Shown here in pieces: positions 1 to 6,900 of a stretch of DNA of 7,657 nt. Every line of letters begins with the position of its first letter. Position 1 is the stretch's first letter. Below the pieces are notes generated by a model, which made no database searches, was not told the DNA's origin, and saw only the letters and a program-made list of their open reading frames with translations. A program made the position numbers and the translations under genes. The stretch comes from Planctomycetaceae bacterium (GTDB lineage: Bacteria; Planctomycetota; Planctomycetia; Pirellulales; Thermoguttaceae): assembly GCA_031287585.1 (NCBI GenBank), contig JAITST010000397.1, positions 1 through 7,657 on the forward strand, given 5' to 3'.

Positions 1-1
1 A

Positions 2-253
2 TCTGCGCCGCAATATACTCAAAACAATGGAATTACTGTTGGAAAATATAAAAATACCACAATAAGCTTTACATACCCGTCCGCCAACGGTGGGAACATT
101 GCTGTCCGGCTTGTTTGTCCCATTACGGCTCTTCGACTTGCTGGAATTGATGGACTACGACGTGGGACGAATCGCCAAACTGAAACAAATCGCCATGAAA
201 TGCTTACCAACAATGCGAAGAAAGATGTGATAATACTTTTGCCTACGGGGTAG
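2..253 (+). CDS. 3' end of an unidentified gene, cut by the window edge
   Basis: This frame is open from the window edge through 83 codons to a TAG at 251-253, so its start lies outside the window. The visible tail begins SAPQYTQNNGITVGKYKNTT, has a beta-strand-like stretch (TISFTYPSANGGNIAVRLV) and ends in NNAKKDVIILLPTG. I do not recognise the family. An open run this long would arise by chance only a few times in a hundred, so it is suggestive rather than proven. Two things weaken it. The +1 frame is also open from 66 to 227, ending ...MDYDVGRIAKLKQ..., and reads plausibly too, so a frameshifted gene is possible. The stop codon also lies inside an inverted repeat (GCCTAC 241-246 with GTAGGC 260-265), so the last few residues may come from an inserted repeat. 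No signal peptide or domain can be judged from this fragment. Confidence 0.4.
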   Translation, partial: SAPQYTQNNGITVGKYKNTTISFTYPSANGGNIAVRLVCPITALRLAGIDGLRRGTNRQTETNRHEMLTNNAKKDVIILLPTG

Positions 254-328
254 GGATTTGTAGGCCCCCCCCGTCGGCTGAAGCCAACGACAATGTTGTT
301 ATTTATTACCGTCGGTTTTAACCGACGG
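241..328. repeat. Cluster of short palindromes, REP-like
   Basis: Three inverted repeats lie close together. GCCTAC (241-246) pairs with GTAGGC (260-265). CGTCGGC (272-278) pairs with GCCAACG (283-289) around TGAA, with one mismatch that becomes a G-U pair in a minus-strand transcript. CCGTCGGTT (309-317) pairs perfectly with AACCGACGG (320-328) around TT. The last two share the stem word CGTCGG, so they look like diverged copies of one palindromic unit, as in REP-type elements. None is followed by a clear T run, so they are poor intrinsic terminators. Membership of a dispersed family is inferred from the resemblance between the two units. Confidence 0.5.
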
Positions 329-575
329 AGACGGCCAAACCTTATTTAGAATTAGAGCGAGTAAAAATAAGGTAATGAGGTTATTTGTATGGGCGTACAT
401 TTGCTACTGATGTGTTTTTTGTAAAAATAAGGTTTTTTTGTTTTATAAATTCATTGTTGAGCAGGTTATACATTTTTCGTTTTTTTTCACAAGTAGTTGA
501 GGATAGGTCATTTTTATCTATCCTTAACTAACAGTGAAAATCTCCCTGCATAGTATATGTGGTTGTTGTATCGCT
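254..575. other. Non-coding gap between convergent genes
   Basis: This 322-base stretch has no convincing reading frame. It holds an eight-C run (265-272), two small hairpins (272-289 and 309-328), three copies of the 9-bp word ACCTTATTT/AAATAAGGT (339-347, 365-373, 425-433) and a 57-nt imperfect palindrome (484-540). The left-edge gene enters from the left and purB from the right, so 3' ends of convergent transcripts are the expected content. Confidence 0.6.
484..540. repeat. 57-nt imperfect palindrome downstream of purB
   Basis: The core arms AGTTGAGGATAG (495-506) and CTATCCTTAACT (518-529) pair with one G-T wobble around an 11-nt loop. After a short internal loop, TTTTCAC (484-490) also pairs with GTGAAAA (534-540). 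The element begins 35 nt past the purB stop, a normal place for a 3' end structure or terminator. In the purB direction the hairpin is followed by A-rich rather than T-rich sequence, so it is not a canonical rho-independent terminator. It could protect the mRNA 3' end or be a remnant of a small inverted-repeat element. Confidence 0.55.
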
Positions 576-2021
576 TTACACTCTCAATTCTGCCGCTGCC
601 GAATTTTTTATCACTGCTGAATAACGTTCGCGTATCGGATTCACTTGCTCGTCGATAAACTCGTCAACCTGTTCCGCCGAACGCCCTACGAAACGTTTCG
701 GTTCTAACTCCGCTGCTACGTCTATTCCCGCAAACGCAGGGTCACGTTGTAAACGTTCTAACAGGTCGTTATCGCCGCCGTCTTGCTTCACCACCGTTGC
801 CGCCGCTTGCGAGTGAACACGTATCCGCTCGTGTAACTCTTGCCTGTCGCCGCCTTTTTCTACCGCCGTCATCAGAATATTTTCTGTTGCCATAAACGGT
901 AACTCCGCCCGCAGATCTTTCTCTACCACCTTCGGATAAACAACCATCCCGTCCGCGATATTCTGATACAAAATCAGAATCGCGTCAATTGCCAGAAACG
1001 ATTGCGGCAAAGTCAGACGACGGTTCGCACTGTCGTCAAGCGTGCGTTCAAACCATTGCGTCGCGGCAGTCGCGGCGGTATTCGACGGCAGCGACATAAC
1101 GAACCTCGCGAGCGAACACATCCGCTCACTACGCATCGGATTCCGTTTGTATGCCATCGCCGACGAACCGATTTGGTTTGTCTCAAACGGCTCTTCCATC
1201 TCCTTGCGGTGCGCGAGAATCCGCAAATCCGTAGCGAACTTGTGCGAACTCTGTGCAACGCCGGACAACGTTTCGACAACCTGCGAATCCATCTTACGCG
1301 GATAAGTTTGACCAGTTATCGCGAACGGCGACAAACCAATCTTTTCACAAAACCGTTGTTCAAGCCGTCGTACTTTCGTGTGGTCGCCGTCGAATAGTTT
1401 TAGAAAACTTGCTTGCGTACCGGTCGTCCCTTTGTTGCCGAGAGTACGAATCGACGCTATACGATGTTCGATTTCGGCGAGGTCGAGAACGAGGTCGTAA
1501 GCCCAAAGGCACGCACGCCGTCCGACAGTTGTCGGCTGCGCGGGCTGCAAGTGAGTGAACGACAAACACGGCAAATCGCGGTACTTGACGGCAAATCGTG
1601 CAAGGCGGTCAATGACAACGGCAACTTTATCACGCACAATTCCAAGTGCTTCGCGGAGCAACAAAGCGTCGGTGTTGTCGGTCACGAAACAACTCGTTGC
1701 GCCGAGATGAATGATACCGCGAGCGTTCGGGCAAATGTCGCCGTAAGTATGGACGTGAGCCATAACATCGTGCCGCAACTTCGCCTCATAACGCGCGGCG
1801 GTATCGAAGTCAATGTCGTCGATGTGCGATTTGAGTTCGGCGATTTGGGCGGCGGTAACAGGTAAACCAAGTTCCGCTTCAACTTCCGCGAGAGCAACCC
1901 AAAGCCGCCGCCAAGTGCTAAACTTCCGCTGCGGACCCCATAGCCGCAACATAGCGTCGGAAGCATAACGACCAATGAGCGGATTTTCGTAGTAAGACGG
2001 TGTGATATTTTGTGTTGTCAT
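576..2021 (-). CDS. purB: Adenylosuccinate lyase, animal-type
   Basis: PurB is a cytosolic lyase that releases fumarate at two points of purine synthesis: from SAICAR to give AICAR, and from adenylosuccinate to give AMP. The 481-residue product is close in length to human ADSL (about 484) and matches it from recall over long stretches, for example RHDVMAHVHT (83-92), HLGATSC (105-111), FTHLQPAQ (155-162), GTTGTQASF (198-206) and WFERTLDDSANRR (323-335). The catalytic residues are visible: His84, His157 in FTHLQPAQ, and the mobile-loop serine in QIGSSAMAYKRNPMRSER (283-300). In the fumarase-superfamily signature the usual SSAMPYK reads SSAMAYK, a proline-to-alanine change; the rest is intact. 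The chosen ATG (2019-2021) gives the expected N-terminus, but no Shine-Dalgarno sequence precedes it. It lies 191 bp downstream of dtd and has its own promoter, so it is probably transcribed alone. Confidence 0.97.
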   Translation of the reverse strand: MTTQNITPSYYENPLIGRYASDAMLRLWGPQRKFSTWRRLWVALAEVEAELGLPVTAAQIAELKSHIDDIDFDTAARYEAKLRHDVMAHVHTYGDICPNARGIIHLGATSCFVTDNTDALLLREALGIVRDKVAVVIDRLARFAVKYRDLPCLSFTHLQPAQPTTVGRRACLWAYDLVLDLAEIEHRIASIRTLGNKGTTGTQASFLKLFDGDHTKVRRLEQRFCEKIGLSPFAITGQTYPRKMDSQVVETLSGVAQSSHKFATDLRILAHRKEMEEPFETNQIGSSAMAYKRNPMRSERMCSLARFVMSLPSNTAATAATQWFERTLDDSANRRLTLPQSFLAIDAILILYQNIADGMVVYPKVVEKDLRAELPFMATENILMTAVEKGGDRQELHERIRVHSQAAATVVKQDGGDNDLLERLQRDPAFAGIDVAAELEPKRFVGRSAEQVDEFIDEQVNPIRERYSAVIKNSAAAELRV

Positions 2022-2033
2022 ATTTTGTGTTGT
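2005..2033 (-). repeat. 15-nt duplication spanning the purB start codon
   Basis: The word ATATTTTGTGTTGT occurs at 2005-2018 and again at 2020-2033, a period of 15. On the coding strand ACAACACAAAATAT therefore occurs directly before the ATG's G and again as codons 2-6 (TTQNI). The region just upstream of the start has only A and C-rich sequence with no AGGA or GGAG, so initiation probably depends on an unstructured leader. Confidence 0.75.
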
Positions 2034-2068
2034 GTGTGATACACTTATGATATTTATGAAGGCAACTT

Positions 2069-2111
2069 CTGAAAACTACTTTCGTTTAGCTGAAAACTAC
2101 TTTCGTTTAGC
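2069..2111. repeat. 21-bp tandem duplication in the purB leader
   Basis: Two identical, adjacent 21-bp units begin CTGAAAACTACTTTCGTT at 2069 and 2090, with one further matching base at 2111. They are bracketed exactly by a 5-bp inverted repeat, AACTT (2064-2068) and AAGTT (2112-2116). Read in the purB direction, each unit can form a weak hairpin (AAAC with GTTT). The pair sits just after the predicted transcription start of purB, so it could be an operator pair, an RNA leader structure or a recent slippage duplication. Confidence 0.9.
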
Positions 2112-2120
2112 AAGTTCCTA

Positions 2121-2149
2121 ATTTTACGGGGTCTGCTGTTTTGAGTCAA
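2121..2149 (-). promoter_or_regulatory. Sigma70-type promoter for purB
   Basis: On the minus strand TTGACT (2149-2144) is followed, after exactly 17 bp, by TAAAAT (2126-2121). This is 5 of 6 matches at each box with optimal spacing. The start point is expected near 2114, giving a leader of roughly 90 nt that contains the tandem repeats. Confidence 0.65.
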
Positions 2150-2212
2150 TAGGTTTTAGAAGATTGCTAAAATGAATTTATTAATCGACAACTTACGAAT
2201 ACTTGTGTTTCT

Positions 2213-2668
2213 CTACTTCAATGTATCGGTATCAATAATCAACGTGACTGGTCCACTATTCACCAACTCAACGTTCATCCCGGTTTGAAATTTTCCGGTT
2301 TGGACTTCTATATTTTGTTTACGGAGTTGTTCGACAAACGAAACGTAAAGTTGTTCGGCAATTTGCGGACTGGCGGCATCCGTAAAACTTGGTCGCCGTC
2401 CGCGCCGGCAATCCGCGTAAAGTGTGAACTGGCTCACGACGAGTATCGAGCCGCCGACATCGTTCAACGCCAGATTCATCTTGCCGTTAACGTCGTCGAA
2501 TATACGCAGTCCTGCTATTTTAGCGGCTAGTATAGCGGCGGTCTCCGGCGTGTCGTCATGATAAACGCCGAGTAAAATGAGCAAACCGTGGCCGATTTCG
2601 CCCGTGATTGTTCCGTCACTGGCAAGCGTGACCTTCGCACTGTTGACACGTTGGATAACTGCCCGCAT
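2213..2668 (-). CDS. dtd: D-aminoacyl-tRNA deacylase
   Basis: Dtd is a cytosolic, dimeric editing enzyme that hydrolyses D-aminoacyl-tRNAs (and Gly-tRNAAla), recycling tRNA mischarged with D-amino acids. The product has 151 residues, against about 145 in E. coli, and covers the whole fold. The family motifs are present: SQFTLYAD (79-86) with the following RRGRRPSF (88-95), and NSGPVT (137-142), which supplies the Gly-cisPro element that makes the site chiral-selective. KMNLAL (63-68) and GGSILVVSQ (72-80) also match the family. I start at the ATG at 2666-2668, giving MRAVIQRV, the conserved N-terminus; an in-frame ATG ten codons upstream would add a non-conserved MIQQFNTHTI. Neither start has a Shine-Dalgarno sequence. 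It is divergent from pdxA across 49 bp. A TATGAT box on the minus strand at 2715-2710 could be its -10 element, but the matching -35 is poor. Confidence 0.96.
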   Translation of the reverse strand: MRAVIQRVNSAKVTLASDGTITGEIGHGLLILLGVYHDDTPETAAILAAKIAGLRIFDDVNGKMNLALNDVGGSILVVSQFTLYADCRRGRRPSFTDAASPQIAEQLYVSFVEQLRKQNIEVQTGKFQTGMNVELVNSGPVTLIIDTDTLK

Positions 2669-2671
2669 AAT
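2643..2671 (+). promoter_or_regulatory. Sigma70-type promoter for pdxA, inside the start of dtd
   Basis: TTGACA (2643-2648), a 17-bp spacer and CATAAT (2666-2671) point rightwards. The predicted start, near 2678, gives pdxA a leader of about 40 nt. The -10 box covers the dtd start codon (2666-2668 on the other strand), so the two divergent genes share sequence at their 5' ends and RNA polymerase bound here would sit on the dtd initiation region. Confidence 0.6.
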
Positions 2672-2717
2672 TGTATGAGTGTTAAATTGTTGTATCAATT
2701 CAAACCAAAATCATAAA

Positions 2718-3689
2718 ATGCCAAAACCAAAAATCGCTATAACTATGGGTGATGTTTCGGGAATAGGACCTGAAATCATCGCTGCGGCGTGGTCTGAAAT
2801 TTCACAACTTTGCGAACCAGTTGTACTCGGTCATCAGGTTATCATCGACCGCGCCCGCGAGTTACGGCACGTTACCGAACCGATAACCGCCGTGAACTGT
2901 ATGAACGACGATATTATAAACGCTGAATGTTGCCGTGTCGATTCCCGCAGCGGTCACGGGGCGTTTCAAGCGTTGGTGCTTGGAATTGAGATGGCTCGCC
3001 GCGGCGATATCGCGGCACTCGTAACCGCCCCGCTCAATAAGGAATCGTTACATCTCGCCGGACATCATTATCCGGGGCATACCGAGATTCTCGCGGAACG
3101 TTGCAGCGTAACGCGGTTCAGTATGATGTTGTATCTCGCGGCGGGTGAGAACATTGCCGGTGCAAACGGATTGGCGGTAAATCACGTAACGTTACATACG
3201 TCAATGCGTGAGGCGATTGAACAGATAACAGTTGAATCAGTATTTGAAAAGTCGTTACTGATTCACGAGTTTATGCAGTCGCTAAACGTGCCGCAGCCGC
3301 GAATCGGTGTTTGCTCACTCAATCCGCATGCGGGCGAGGGCGGTTTGTTCGGACGTGAAGAAATCGAAATTATCGTACCAGCGATTGAAAAAGCAAGAGC
3401 CGCGGGACTGACGATTGAAGGAGCGTTGCCCGCCGATACAATTATGGTTCACGCAAAGAATGGTCATTACGACGCGGTTGTAGCAATGTTTCACGACCAA
3501 GGGCATATAGCGTTAAAACTGTTAGGTATGTACCGTGCGGTAAACATAACGCTCGGACTGCCAATAATACGAACAAGCGTAGCACACGGCACAGCGTTCG
3601 ACAAAGCGTGGCAAGGAGTCGCGGACTACCGAAGTCTGGTAGCGGCGGTGAAGGTTGCGGTAGAGATGAGTCAGCAACGCAAGAAATAA
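2718..3689 (+). CDS. pdxA: 4-hydroxythreonine-4-phosphate dehydrogenase family
   Basis: PdxA oxidises 4-phosphohydroxy-L-threonine with NAD(P)+. The product is then condensed with deoxyxylulose 5-phosphate by PdxJ to make pyridoxine 5'-phosphate, in the DXP-dependent vitamin B6 pathway. The 323 residues match the family's usual length (about 330). Motifs in order: ITMGDVSGIGPE (8-19; usually MGDPAGIGPE), LVTAPLNKE (101-109), GHTEILAE (120-127), metal ligands His160 in VTLHTS, His204 in NPHAGE and His259 in AMFHDQGH, and VNITLGLPIIRTSVAHGTA (275-293). The start is set at MPKPKIAITM, the conserved N-terminus; an in-frame ATG 39 bases upstream adds an unconserved tail. No strong ribosome-binding site is seen. 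PdxA2 enzymes, which act on 4-phospho-D-threonate or -erythronate, are close paralogues. No DUF1537 kinase neighbour is present to suggest that role, but the sequence alone does not exclude it. Confidence 0.92.
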   Translation: MPKPKIAITMGDVSGIGPEIIAAAWSEISQLCEPVVLGHQVIIDRARELRHVTEPITAVNCMNDDIINAECCRVDSRSGHGAFQALVLGIEMARRGDIAALVTAPLNKESLHLAGHHYPGHTEILAERCSVTRFSMMLYLAAGENIAGANGLAVNHVTLHTSMREAIEQITVESVFEKSLLIHEFMQSLNVPQPRIGVCSLNPHAGEGGLFGREEIEIIVPAIEKARAAGLTIEGALPADTIMVHAKNGHYDAVVAMFHDQGHIALKLLGMYRAVNITLGLPIIRTSVAHGTAFDKAWQGVADYRSLVAAVKVAVEMSQQRKK

Positions 3690-3814
3690 AAAACCCCGGA
3701 CCAAATGTAAAATCCGGGGCCAATTTAGGAGGTATTTGCAGTATAACAAATATAAATTCAAATAAAACAAGGGAACAAAAAAAGTTCCTGACGCAAACCC
3801 TCGTTCAACTGTAA
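3689..3814 (-). ncRNA. Candidate intergenic small RNA, about 125 nt
   Basis: A minus-strand promoter at 3821-3849 predicts a start near 3814, and an intrinsic terminator (3694-3719, then a T run) predicts an end near 3689. Between them there is no credible reading frame that stops before the terminator. The transcript would hold a small hairpin, GGAAC-T7-GTTCC (3788-3772), a U/A-rich single-stranded stretch, ACCTCCT (3733-3727), and the terminator hairpin. ACCTCCT equals the anti-Shine-Dalgarno core of 16S rRNA, so pairing to ribosome-binding sites is conceivable. It matches no RNA family I can recognise (not SRP RNA, tmRNA or RNase P). The 3' end would slightly overlap the antisense of the pdxA stop region. 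The elements are seen; the RNA itself is an inference. Confidence 0.4.
3694..3719 (-). terminator. Intrinsic terminator for leftward transcription
   Basis: CCCCGGA (3694-3700) and TCCGGGG (3713-3719) form a perfect 7-bp GC-rich stem with a 12-nt loop. On the minus strand the hairpin is followed directly by a run of six to seven T residues (about 3693-3688). On the plus strand, right after the pdxA stop, it is followed only by CCAATTT, so termination there would be weaker. It can end the leftward CHAT transcript, the small RNA candidate, or both. Confidence 0.8.
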
Positions 3815-3820
3815 GACACC

Positions 3821-3849
3821 ATTCTACCACGAGTTTCCAAATAAATCAA
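3821..3849 (-). promoter_or_regulatory. Sigma70-type promoter in the pdxA-CHAT gap
   Basis: On the minus strand TTGATT (3849-3844) and TAGAAT (3826-3821) are separated by exactly 17 bp. It lies downstream of the CHAT gene stop and points at no leftward gene, only at the terminator about 100 bp away. That layout is the reason for proposing a small RNA. Confidence 0.5.
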
Positions 3850-3935
3850 GGTGCTAAATGAAAAAAATCGGTAATTTTTTCGGAAATTATGAATTGCGTC
3901 ACAATGTTTCCATTCGTTTGTGAGCGTGGCGGAAA

Positions 3936-6900
3936 TCACAACTTCTCCAACTCACCTTTTTCATCTCCCGCTGGCTCGTCCGATTGGTCTGTTATTGGCT
4001 GTTCTCCTCTGTCTATTAGTATGAACGGACTCCAGAAGAACGGGTGACTTGCCATTATTTGGGGGTCTCCATCTATTTTCAGTCTTGGTTCTTCTTTCAC
4101 TACTAAGTTTTCAGTCGCAACACGCATTACCGCTTTGTACCACGCTTCAGCGGCAGAACTTTCGTGGTATCCTTTTAGGAACTCTCCAACCAAATCTAAT
4201 GACGCTCGTCCGCCCGTTCGCCAGCGGCTCATTAGTATCGTTTGCGCACCGCACGCTTCTAACGTCATTGCCGACACAAACAACTCGTCACCATTCGCCA
4301 ACAACTTCGAGTTGCTCGGATTAACCCTCAACGCCGTTTCCGCTGGCGTGTGAAACGCGGGCATTACCAGCAATCTTGGTCCGCCCCACGGAAGTTGCAG
4401 CCACGATGATACCGTATTCTGTCCCTTCCGTTTATCCGACGTGAACGGCGACCAGTCCAACGCACCCGCTTTCGGAAGCGGCACATCGTCCAGCACTAAC
4501 AGTTGCTTAACCTGCGTCGCATACGTCTCCACATTCGCCGGAATAGGGAAATAGCGTTCGTCCTTCGAGTCAGTCGGCAATAGCGCAACACGCGTCACGC
4601 TTTGCTTGATATAACGGTCAATCGCATCCAGTTCCGCTTGCCCGTCTTCTTTCCGTGTCCAAATTTTCCCTTGTACTACCGTTGTCTCAACAGACTTAGC
4701 GCGTCCGCGTTTTTGCGGAACACCAAGCACTGCCGTCGGAGCGTAACGCATCGTTATCGGTGTTGACGCTGCCGAAATGAACGGTCGCAAATCGTTACCA
4801 ACCTGCACACACATCGCCTCAAACGGAACGTACCACAGAATCCCTGTCGGTACAATCACCAATTCCGAAAAGTTTGCCTGACGGTCTCTGCCAATCAGCC
4901 GTGACAACAGTTCGTTACCCGCCGTTTTCCATTTCGTATCGTCAAGATTTTTCAACGTCAAAACCTGATTCGCATTCGATTCTTTGTTACCAAGCGATTC
5001 GAGAAAATTCGTTACCAACTTACGCAACGTCGGCGCACGCGGGTCACTACTCGACACCACCCACATCTGTAACTCGTTTTTGTCAAGCAGAAAACCGTAC
5101 AATTCGCCCAGTGCGTCGAAGAAAACCAACATACTCGTTTTCTCCGGCAACGCCGCGCGAATATCTTCAAGTTTCATCGGCACTGGAAAAACATTCGGTG
5201 TCGAAATCCGCGACAACGCAATCGGTGCGAGCATCGCTTCCTGCATCACGCTAATCTTGTACATCTCTTCGAGCAACGCCCGTTGTTCGTCCGCTTGCTC
5301 CTTCACTTTTGGCACAACAGGTATCGCAAGCAACTTTCGTTTTATATCAGCAATCCGTTCTGAAAGTTTCGCGAACTGCGCGAAGTCAATCGACAAACTT
5401 TGCCGCTCTACCAACATTGCGGGCGGTATATCAGACGGATTCCCCTCGAACAACATACGTAACGACATCATTCTCGGACCCAACGGCAGCGCGGAATAAA
5501 AGCGTTGATAACGCGCGTTCTCCGCAATTTCAAATGCCTTCTCTTTATCACCGCGTTCACGCGCGATAAAGAACCAATGTTCATACGCCGCGTTTTGAGA
5601 ATACATCGTTGCCGCCATTGCCTCCATCGGACGTAACAACCAGTCAAGGGTTGTCGGCGGCGATAGTAAACGCTCAAAGATTTCACCAGCAGCACGGATA
5701 GTCAACGCGCTACGTGTCGTTATCTGGTCTGACTTTATTCTTATATTTAACTCGTTCAGTTGATTGAGCCAGAGCGAACTGCGTGACATAAACTGCATCG
5801 CGTCGCCGAAGAGTTGATGACCTTGTTCGAGTAACGCTGCCTTACCGGTTTGATACGCAAGTTTGTAGTTCGCCATCGCTGTAAGATAATGGTAACGCGC
5901 GGCAATCCACGAAACGGCGAGCGAACTTTTTTCAACTTGACGGTCGATACTTTTGAGTAGTGATGCCGCATCGTTCACGTCGCCGTGAGTCAACGTTTGT
6001 TCAGCCGTTTCGAGTACGAGCGACGTTATGACGTAATTACTTTTGTAACGTGCCTGACGAGCGGCAGTCAATGCAAGTCCGATTGGCAGACACGGTTTCG
6101 ATTTATCAACAAGACGGTATGCGTTCGCCATCATAACGAATGCTTCGCCCATCAACAGTTGGTCGTCATTAACCATCGCCGATACGCTTGCCTCGAAAAA
6201 CGAGTCATACGCGACATCGCCCTTACCTTGCAGCAACGCGATTTTTCCGAGTTCAAACAACGCGAGCGGAGTAAGTTGGTGGTCGTAACGTCCTTCCATA
6301 ACCAGTCCTGTTTTCAATGCAGTTTCGGCATCTTTGTACTGTTCGGTCGCCGAAAGTGCGAGTCCGTAAAGTACGTCAACCCAACTTCCGGTGATGTCGT
6401 TCGGACGGCACGGTCGCCCGCCCAACACTTTCACCAACTCGGCGTTGAGCGGGTCGTATCGCGATAGTGTACCGAGAATCTCACCGCGCCGCCGTATCGC
6501 CATTGCGAGCGAACGAACGATTTCGCCCGCGTGAATTGTAACCATCGTGTTGTTCGGTTGGATAAGCAAAGTTCCGCCGATATTGTCCATACGGTCGCTT
6601 GTCTGGGTAATCGTGAATCCGTTTTTCGCGAAACTGCCGATTGGATTGGTACGAGCGGACTTTCCCCACGAAACGGCGGGACGCGGCATAGATTGTATCG
6701 CGCCGCCGGAGTACGAAACGTGAACCAGCCAGTCACTGTATTTCAGATAGATGAGGAGCGAATCGCTGAACGCTTTCATAGCACGATTCAAGTCACCTTT
6801 CTGATAATAACACTCACCGATTTGTGCGTTGTAACATATCGAATCGAGCCAAAGATTCTGTTCAAGCATCTTTACACTACCGCGTAAATCAACGTTCAAA

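Noticed and set aside
19..213. 64-residue minus-strand reading frame
   Set aside because: It has no recognisable motif or ribosome-binding site and lies antisense to the better supported plus-strand frame at the window edge.
1002..1975. Several plus- and minus-strand frames of 60-150 residues inside purB
   Set aside because: They are other-frame shadows of purB, rich in Arg and Ser, with no motifs; purB itself is unambiguous.
2669..2698. Minus-strand promoter TTGATA, 17 bp, TACAAT (2698-2670) for dtd
   Set aside because: The spacing is ideal, but the -10 ends 1 base before the dtd ATG, so transcription would start inside the gene and lose the conserved MRAVIQRV start. It is probably chance similarity in AT-rich DNA.
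3727..3738. Perfect plus-strand Shine-Dalgarno word AGGAGGT after pdxA
   Set aside because: No ATG or GTG follows at a usable distance; the only TTG is 2 nt away and opens a nine-codon frame. It is more interesting as ACCTCCT on the other strand.
3522..3830. 102-residue hydrophobic minus-strand frame starting with GTG
   Set aside because: It runs through the intrinsic terminator and then antisense to pdxA, and its GTG sits next to the predicted -10 box; no ribosome-binding site is present.
3858..3923. 21-codon plus-strand frame MKKIGNFFGNYELRHNVSIRL with AAGG upstream
   Set aside because: It has a passable start context but is too short to judge, with no promoter or neighbour suggesting a role.
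4049..6887. Plus-strand frames of 70-170 residues across the CHAT gene
   Set aside because: They are antisense shadows of a single continuous 1043-residue frame with signal peptide, TPR-like repeats and CHAT motifs.
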